Assembly: GCA_945910005.1 (NCBI GenBank)
Contig: OX246743.1
Span: 44,240,736-44,304,735 of the forward strand
Direction: 5' to 3'
Source of the DNA: Isoperla grammatica
Lineage: Eukaryota; Arthropoda; Insecta; Plecoptera; Perlodidae
DNA length: 64,000 nt
This document shows, piece after piece, positions 56,601 to 64,000 of the stretch. The notes below the pieces were generated by a model that was not told where the DNA came from, ran no database searches, and saw nothing but the letters and a program-made list of their open reading frames with translations. How positions within the stretch are numbered: position 1 is the first letter of the stretch; every line of letters begins with the position of its first letter. A program made the position numbers and the translations under genes.

Positions 56601-57537
56601 CAAAACTGCAAGAAACCCCACCTTGCTCGAGATAATTATTTATTTCCCTTGCAAAACAGAAAACTGTATTTATGCACAACACGTTACCGATCAAGGGGGC
56701 GGGGGGGAGGGGGGGGGGTATTTCTTGGAGCCAATCAGGTCACGGTCGTCGATTCAAGGCAACTTGACGACGACAAGATTGCAACGATGAAGAGCATCGT
56801 GCACAGTAGGCGACACCAGTCCACCCAGTTAGTGGATGATAATGAGTGACACTGTTATACCTGTTCCGATGCTTTCGTCATATGAGCGATTCGGGGTTGG
56901 TGGCCAACCATTAGATCATGGTGGCTAACTGGCGAGCCCCGACTTGTGTTTTTGTGTTAAAAATAATAATTTAAAAAAAAATGTTTTTTGTTTACTTTGG
57001 TAGGGGGCCTCGTCTATCCAGTATTTATGTGACTGTTGATGGAGAGCATGAGAGTTTGGAATACAAATGTACTATCTTTATACTGTGAACTTTTACTCCA
57101 CTTTGCATGTTTTTAGAGATAAGACAAAACATTTGAGATTTGTATAACTTCTATTTTGTCGACTGATTTTCAGACGTATTTTCAAAACTTGGAGAAAGCA
57201 ATTTAAATTAAAGTCCATCCACTTTCCAGTCCTCGCGCATTGGTATTCCACGGCCCCCTGCGTAGAAACCATTGACGTGCGTTTGTCGGCTGCGCGCGCA
57301 ACGAGACACGAGGAATAATTACACTCGTGATTATAACTTTCACATTGTTGCCGATCTCAGCCGAAGACAAACTAAGTACGTCGTCAAAACTACTGTCACA
57401 CTGTTGAAACGATTTATTTGTAGTTTTACGACGCCATACGTTATTATGACGTCGGCCGAATCAAATACGTCGTCACACACCGCCGCCCCCCCCCCCCCCC
57501 CCCCCACCACACCCCCCGAAACCCAGCATCACGGGCC
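56601..57537. other. Intergenic, no gene recognised
   Basis: G-runs at about 56698-56718 and a C-run at 57488-57505. AT-rich with no supportable exon. A fragment resembling the SINE family C core (TTTAAATTAAAGTCC) is near 57203. Confidence 0.45.
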
Positions 57538-60380
57538 TTTTTATCCCATTCCGCCCCTGTCGTAGAGAGAAACGGGGCTTATTCTGGCATCACACAGGCA
57601 CCCTCACTAGACTCCCCTACAACACTAGTGGCTGCCTTGGGATCCATTTTTAATTGCATTTTACAGCTAAACCGTGCATCGTAGAGGGAAAAGGGGCTTA
57701 TTCTGGCATCACACAGACACCCTCACTAGACTCCCATACAACACTAGGGGCTGCGTTGGGATCCATTTTTAATTGCATTTTACAGCTAAACCATGCATCG
57801 TAGAGCAAAACGGGGCTTATTCTGGCATCACACGGGCACCCTCACTAGACTCCCAGACAACACTAGTGGCTGCCTTGGGATCCATTTATAATTGCATTTT
57901 ACAGCTAAACCGTGCATCGTAGAGGGAAAAGGGGCTTATTCTGGCATCACACAGACACCCTCACTAGACTCCCATACAACACTAGGGGCTGCGTTGGGAT
58001 CCATTTTTAATTGCATTTTACAGCTAAACCGTGCATCGTAGAGTGAAACGGGGCTTATTCTGGCATCACACAGACACCCTCACTAGACTCCCATACAACA
58101 CTAGTGGCTGCCTTGGGATCCATTTTTAATTGCATTTTACAGCTAAACCGTGCATCGTAGAGGGAAACGGGGCTTATTCTTGCATCACACAGGCACCCTC
58201 ACTAGGCTCCCATACAACACTAGTGGCTGCCTTGGGATCCATTTTTAATTGCATTTTACAGCTAAACCGTGCATCGTAGAGGGAAACGTGGCTTATTCTG
58301 GCATCACACAGGCACCCTCACTAGACTCCCATACAACACTAGTGGCTGCCTTGGGATCCATTTTTAATTGCATTTTACAGCTAAACCGTGCATCGTAGAG
58401 GGAAACGGGGCTTATTCTTGCATCACACAGGCACCCTCACTAGGCTCCCATACAACACTAGTGGCTGCCTTGGGATCCATTTTTAATTGCATTTTACAGC
58501 TAAACCGTGCATCGTAGAGGGAAACGTGGCTTATTCTGGCATCACACAGGCACCCTCACTAGACTCCCATACAACACTAGTGGCTGCCTTGGGATCCATT
58601 TTTAATTGCATTTTACAGCTAAACCGTGCATCGTAGAGGGACACGGGGCTTATTCTGGCATCACACAGGCACCCTCACTAGACTCCCATACAACACTAGT
58701 GGCTGCCTTGGGATCCATTTTTAATTGCATTTTACAGCTAAACCGTGCATCGTAGAGGGAAACGGGGCTTATTCTGGCATCACACAGGCACCCTCACTAG
58801 GCTCCCATACAACACTAGTGGCTGCCTTGGGATCCATTTTTAATTGCATTTTACAGCTAAACCGTGCATCGTAGAGGGAAACGGGGCTTATTCTGGCATC
58901 ACACAGACACTCACTAGACTCCCACACAACACTAGTGGCTGCCTTGGGATCCATTTTTAATTGCATTTTACAGCTAAACCGTGCATCGTAGAGGGAAACG
59001 GGGCTTTTTCTGGCATCACACAGGCACCCTCACTAGACTCCTATACAACACTAGTGGCTGCCTTGAGATCCATTTATGATTGCATTTTACAGCTAAACCG
59101 TGCATCGTAGAGCGAAACGGGGCTTATTCTGGCATCACACAGGCACCCTCACTAGACTCCCATACAACACTAGTGGCTGCCTTGGGATCAATCTTTAATT
59201 GCATTTTACAGCTAAACCGTGCATCGTAGAGGGAAACGGGGCTTATTGTGGCATCACACAGGCACCCTCACTAGACTCCCATACAACACTAGTGGCTGCC
59301 TTGGGATCCATTTTTAGTTGCATTTTACAGCTAAACCGTGCATCGAAGAGGGAAACGGGGCTTATTCTAGCATCACATAGACACCCTCACTAGACTCCCA
59401 CACAACACTAGTGGCTGCCTTGGGATCCATCTTTAATTGCATTTTACAGCTAAACCGTGCATCGTAGAGGACAACGGGGCTTATTCTGGCATCACACAGG
59501 CACCCTCACTAGACTCCCATACAACACTAGTGGCTGCCTTGGGATCCATTTTTAGTTGCATTTTACAGCTAAACCGTGCATCGTAGAGGGAAACGGGGCT
59601 TATTCTGGCATCACACAGGCACCCTCACTAGACTCCCATACAACACTAGTGGCTGCCTTAGGATCCATCTTTAATTGCATTTTACAGCTAAACCGTGCAT
59701 CGTAGAGGACAACGGGGCTTATTCTGGCATCACACAGACACCCTCACTAGACTCCCATACAACACTAGTGGCTGCCTTGGGATCCATCTTTAATTGCATT
59801 TTACAGCTAAACCGTGCATCGTAGAGGGAAACGGGGCTTATTCTGGCATCACACAGGCACCCTCACTAGACTCCCATACAACACTAGTGGCTGCCTTGGG
59901 ATCAATTTTTAATTGCATTTTCAGCTAAACCGTGCATCGTAGAGTGCAACGGGGCTTATTCTAGCATCACATAGATGGCTGCCTTGGGATCCATTTTTAA
60001 TTGCATTTTACAGCTAAACCGTGCATCGTAGAGGGAAACGGGGCTTATTCTGGCATCACACAGGCACTCTCACTAGACTCCCATACAACACTAGTGGCTG
60101 CCTTGGGATCCATTTATAATTGCATTTTACAGCTAAACCGTGCATCGTAGAGGGAAACGGGGCTTATTCTGGCATCACACAGGCACTCTCACTAGACTCC
60201 CATACAACACTAGTGGCTGCCTTGGGATCCATTTATAATTGCATTTTACAGCTAAACCGTGCATCGTAGAGGACAACGGGGCTTATTCTGGCATCACACA
60301 GGCACTCTCACTAGACTCCCACAACACTAGTGGCTGCCTTGGGATCCATTTATAATTGCATTTTACAGCTAAACCGTGCA
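57538..60380. repeat. 119-bp satellite array, about 24 units
   Basis: The landmark ACAGCTAAACCGTGCATCGT recurs about every 119 bp from 57663 to 60366. The unit also holds GGCATCACACAGGCACCCTC, CAACACTAGTGGCTGCCTTG and TTGCATTTTACAG. Units differ at scattered bases. One unit near 59960-59990 is shortened. The array ends abruptly at GTGCA|CTCACAAC. A 119-bp period cannot hold a stable reading frame, and no coding function is seen. Confidence 0.95.
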
Positions 60381-63300
60381 CTCACAACTAAAAAGCTACA
60401 ATAAACTCTCGTCTAGTCTCTCGGCCACTCTTTTTGAGACTAACAGTCTTTTTCGTAACATTTTGTTGGCAAGCACATAGTGGGGAGCATGTTCGCGTTC
60501 TAGCGCCATTTTGCTCTCCATTATGGTCGTTGTGACAACAAAGGCTCCTTAATTCAAACATTCAACAATTAACATCTAAAAAACATCGTGTGCATTGGTG
60601 CATTGTTTGGCCACACAGAATGCATACGCGTCTCTTTTAGTACTTTCTACTGCTGTGATAATCAGAGATACAAAAAACTACAAATAACAACTAACAAGAG
60701 AACATTAATATTAATTTGCAAGAGAGAGGGGGAGAGAGAGAGAGAGAATACTAATTACGAGAAATCACGTGCGAATTAAATATAGACAATTGAGCAAGAA
60801 ACGAATTGCCCTCCTTCTGTGTAATTGTATGTTAATTCTCTGGTCTACAGTCTTTGCAGGCAGCAGATCGTGTCTTGCGTCAGATAGAGAAGCTGACGAA
60901 CGTTGACACGCGCGACAGATGCCAGAAGTCGCAGAAATATCGATAATGTAGGTACCTACTCTATCAGGATATGAATTGGTCACACTTACTTTACAGTCGA
61001 TTTATTTCCGGAATCTAATAATTGCGCCTCCGGCGATCTGTTTTTTTTTATACTAGTCTATCCTTGACGGCTTCACAGTCACAGATTACATTTTTTTTCC
61101 TGTGCAAGGATGGCTTCCTCAGCCATTCCTCTTTCTCGCTATAAAATACAAAATGGCTTCTTTAAATACCTGAATAAATAAATACCTGTGAATTTCATGT
61201 ATGCCAAATTACAATCGCGCACAACAGTTAACATTCTTGACGGGAAAATACAATATTTTAAACGTTGGCACGTAAGGACAGAGTGAATATACTTGTTTGT
61301 TTGTTGATGTTCACCCAAAACTGGAACATGTATACGCCGTGGTCTATCCCGTCAACCAATTTCCCGCTGGTGAAGGCTCGGTAAACCTCAAAGACTATAG
61401 GGAGTTTGAGAACTGCAAGAAAACACGCCACAAAACATGATGGCTATTTTTATTAATCGTAATTATAACGCTATTCTTATACCATTACATTCAATTCAAA
61501 CCTGCAGGTACAATAACTAAAATAATTAACTGTGTGCATAAGAAAAAACTACGGGAAATATGATTGTATTATATATATATTTTTTTTTTACAATATAATA
61601 TATTTTTTGAAGGCCGTCTGCAAACCGTTTAATCAAATGTGCCGGTATTCACGGAGGTGTAATTACGCCCAACCTTGGACAGAGACAGTCTCAGCTACTT
61701 CTCGCGATGAACGTGATCACGTGACAGTTGTTCTCGCACCTCGTCGTGTAGCTAGTTTACTCTCTGCTCAGAAGGAAAACGTTCCTTTTCTTGCTTTGGT
61801 TGCATAGCAGCGTCGAGTGTGTGTGCATGGCAATATACAGTACACACTCACTCAATGGTTGGAGTTCTGTATCTATATACGATACCCGGAACTTAGTTGT
61901 GTATCAGCTAACTAAACAATGTAATTGTTACGATTGTCATATATACACAATTATAATATTTAAAAGTTTTTGAATTCGAATTGTTTAGCTGCTGATACAA
62001 AACCAAGTCCCGGTTATCAAACACTTTTTTCAGTATGGAAATCTGTTTTAAGTTGTCGAAATCATTAATATGATTGCGTATACGGTTGATCCACATCTAA
62101 TAGAAGAAAAAAACATACAACTTCCCTATTCGGATGATTCCATATTATTGTTCTGAGAGGAGGGGAGAGGAGGGGATAGGAAGGGAGCGAACAGAGAGAA
62201 GGTTCAACCCGATCTATGGAATAATAACTCGAATCTAATATATGTGTCAAACTAAAACTCAATCCAGAGAAGGTATAATGAACTCGCTCAAGTTTATACA
62301 TCGTCTATAGAAAAAAACTTGTTCAACTTTTCAACAAGTCGACAAGTAGCGAGTTTCAATCAGAGCCCGTTATCGTAATTACTGCAATAATGATTGGTTG
62401 TTGTTGTTGTTGTGCCTCGTCGGTAGCACAGAAGACTTGTAACCAAAAGCTCGACTCAAGTAGAGAGTATTGCCTCGACATTCTATCTATACTGACATTC
62501 AGAGCAGCACGATCTTGCATCACCAGCCTCGAGCATGTTTTCAAGTGTCCATAAACCACTCACTACAGAGCTGATTTTCATTACACAACCACTCCACGCC
62601 GGGTTATACGTTATCGCTACAACTCCCGCCCCAACCGGGACACGAACAAGAGACCTTCAGCACTGGAAGTGAGAACTAAACCGCGAGACCCCCACGACCC
62701 CTCACTAGACTAGAACACAGCCAAGATTTCTCCACGGGGTATTATTAGTAATATAATATATGTGTTTACTGTTTAGCTGCGTAGAAAGCTATTGGAAACT
62801 GCCATGTATATTCAATACAATATACTATACAGAAGTGTATATAGATGCCGGTGACGATAATGGTTATTGATGTTTTATGTATTGCCAATATACCATCCGA
62901 GACGATGAGGGGTGTGATAGATGAAGAGAAAGGACAGTTACAAAACAAAGAAACACATGCTTTATGCGGGTTTCGAACCCACGTCCCTCCCTCCGTAGTA
63001 GCTTCAGACCTGCCGCATGAGCCACTACGGACTGCCAAAAAGTAGGTAAATTATACATTATTTGCATGATTCAATACTCTTGACAACTCTTTAACGCAAG
63101 TAATTTCAGTGTGTAGCACAGAAATATCTAGATTTCATGCATGAATCTATTTCTAAACCCTTCTAATCTTATTATATTTATATTCTTCAACTTAAGATTT
63201 ACTAACATTCAAATCACTTTACTGCACTTGAATCAATCTATCGCTGAGATATTTTGATAGCATACATCAGTCTTTAATTTAACACAAAAGCAATCTTACA

Positions 63301-64000
63301 CGAGTATCTACTTACTACTGTCTTTTTAAAGAAATCGATTCCTTCTAAAAGAAAACAAAGGTTAGAAAAGTTTCTTCTTGGTCAATGTCTAACCAAACAG
63401 AACACACTAATCTAATCAACTGCCACTATTTGTTATCACAAGTCATTCTTATTGAGATAAATACAGATAATATTGAAATTCATAAATTAATCAAATAATA
63501 AATTGTGTTTCACCTTCGAGTAAGAACTTGTGGCAAAGAACCGAACCCGCTGGACAACCACATAAATAACTAATCTCAATCTCTCGTGGTTATGCCCGAT
63601 CGGCGATGTAGGGTGCAGATAAACCTCCCACGATTTACCTCTCTTTCACTTGTGGGTATTTGTAATGAAAAGAAGAAACTTCCAAGTACCATTTTACTTG
63701 CGCACAGAATCCCTGCATTCACCATTTGCGCAAAATCCTCGTACAAAAACCAGCTTCAGTCAGGGTCGTCGCGGTATAATATTATAGAGAATCGAACCGG
63801 CAACCTCCTGAACAAGTCACGACATTGAACCATCTCATCAGTCTCTCATACACTCGGAGAAGACATTGACTGATTGAACGATTGTTTAAGGTCGAACTTT
63901 CGATCCCCGACAGGAATAGAAAACAACTCTGTACGACTTTTTATCTGTATCCATACGTTACGTACATTCGATCTTCACAAGATGAAGAAGCTCTACAAAG
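60381..64000. other. Intergenic tail of the window, no confident gene
   Basis: Two weak exon-like stretches (60860-60946 plus; 61412-61258 minus) are described as findings. A (GA)n stretch is at 60721-60748, a GT-rich stretch near 62399, and a tRNA-derived SINE head on the minus strand at 62945-63045. The remainder is AT-rich DNA in which I see nothing. Confidence 0.4.

Noticed and set aside
62945..63045. Minus-strand tRNA gene
   Set aside because: Good B box (GGTTTCGAACC on the plus strand) but no complete cloverleaf, and similar heads are dispersed through the window.

Overview
The window is eukaryotic nuclear DNA from an invertebrate animal, most likely an arthropod. The genes have many short exons with GT-AG introns, the intergenic DNA is AT-rich, and there are many tRNA-derived SINEs, small inverted-repeat transposons, satellites and long microsatellites. 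The closest recognisable protein families are animal ones: HRG1, SLC17, VLCAD, ACBD5 and Ki-67-type FHA. The species cannot be named from this sequence. All gene models were built by hand from splice signals and reading-frame phase. No database search was possible.

Layout. 1-21 kb is gene-poor. It holds a (TAG)n microsatellite, an 88-bp satellite with a TGACGTCA site in every unit, decayed SINEs, a dead 5'-truncated LINE between two inverted terminal repeats, and a tandem block with long G-runs. 21.1-28.2 kb holds a head-to-head pair: an HRG1-type heme transporter (minus, 3 exons) and a divergent VPS4/katanin-like AAA ATPase (plus, 8 exons). 28.2-33.3 kb is intergenic and contains a hAT-like MITE. 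33.3-40.3 kb holds a second head-to-head pair: an SLC17 sialin-like transporter (minus, 10 exons) and a very-long-chain acyl-CoA dehydrogenase (plus, one uninterrupted exon). 41.6-50.3 kb holds most of an ACBD5-like gene (minus, 6 exons seen, first exon not found). A second gene, a one-exon protein with two Ki-67-type FHA domains, lies inside one of its introns on the same strand. 50.3-64 kb has no confident gene. It holds a hAT-like MITE, other inverted-repeat elements, an 86-bp hairpin tandem array and a 2.8-kb satellite of 119-bp units.

How the genes relate. VLCAD (mitochondrial) and ACBD5 (peroxisome-ER tether) both handle very-long-chain acyl-CoA and are tail-to-tail neighbours, but nothing in the sequence shows co-regulation. 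The two head-to-head pairs have start codons about 0.6 kb apart and probably share promoter regions.

Most notable observations. (1) An ACBD5 intron is about 90% a 21-bp minisatellite whose unit is a copy of the upstream exon's own 5' splice site, so roughly 94 potential splice donors follow the real one. (2) The ACBD5 exon coding the C-terminal membrane anchor has been duplicated exactly and in frame (153 bp), with its splice acceptor. (3) The nested gene has an unusual tandem Ki-67-type FHA architecture. (4) A satellite carries 19 of 19 conserved CRE/ATF palindromes.
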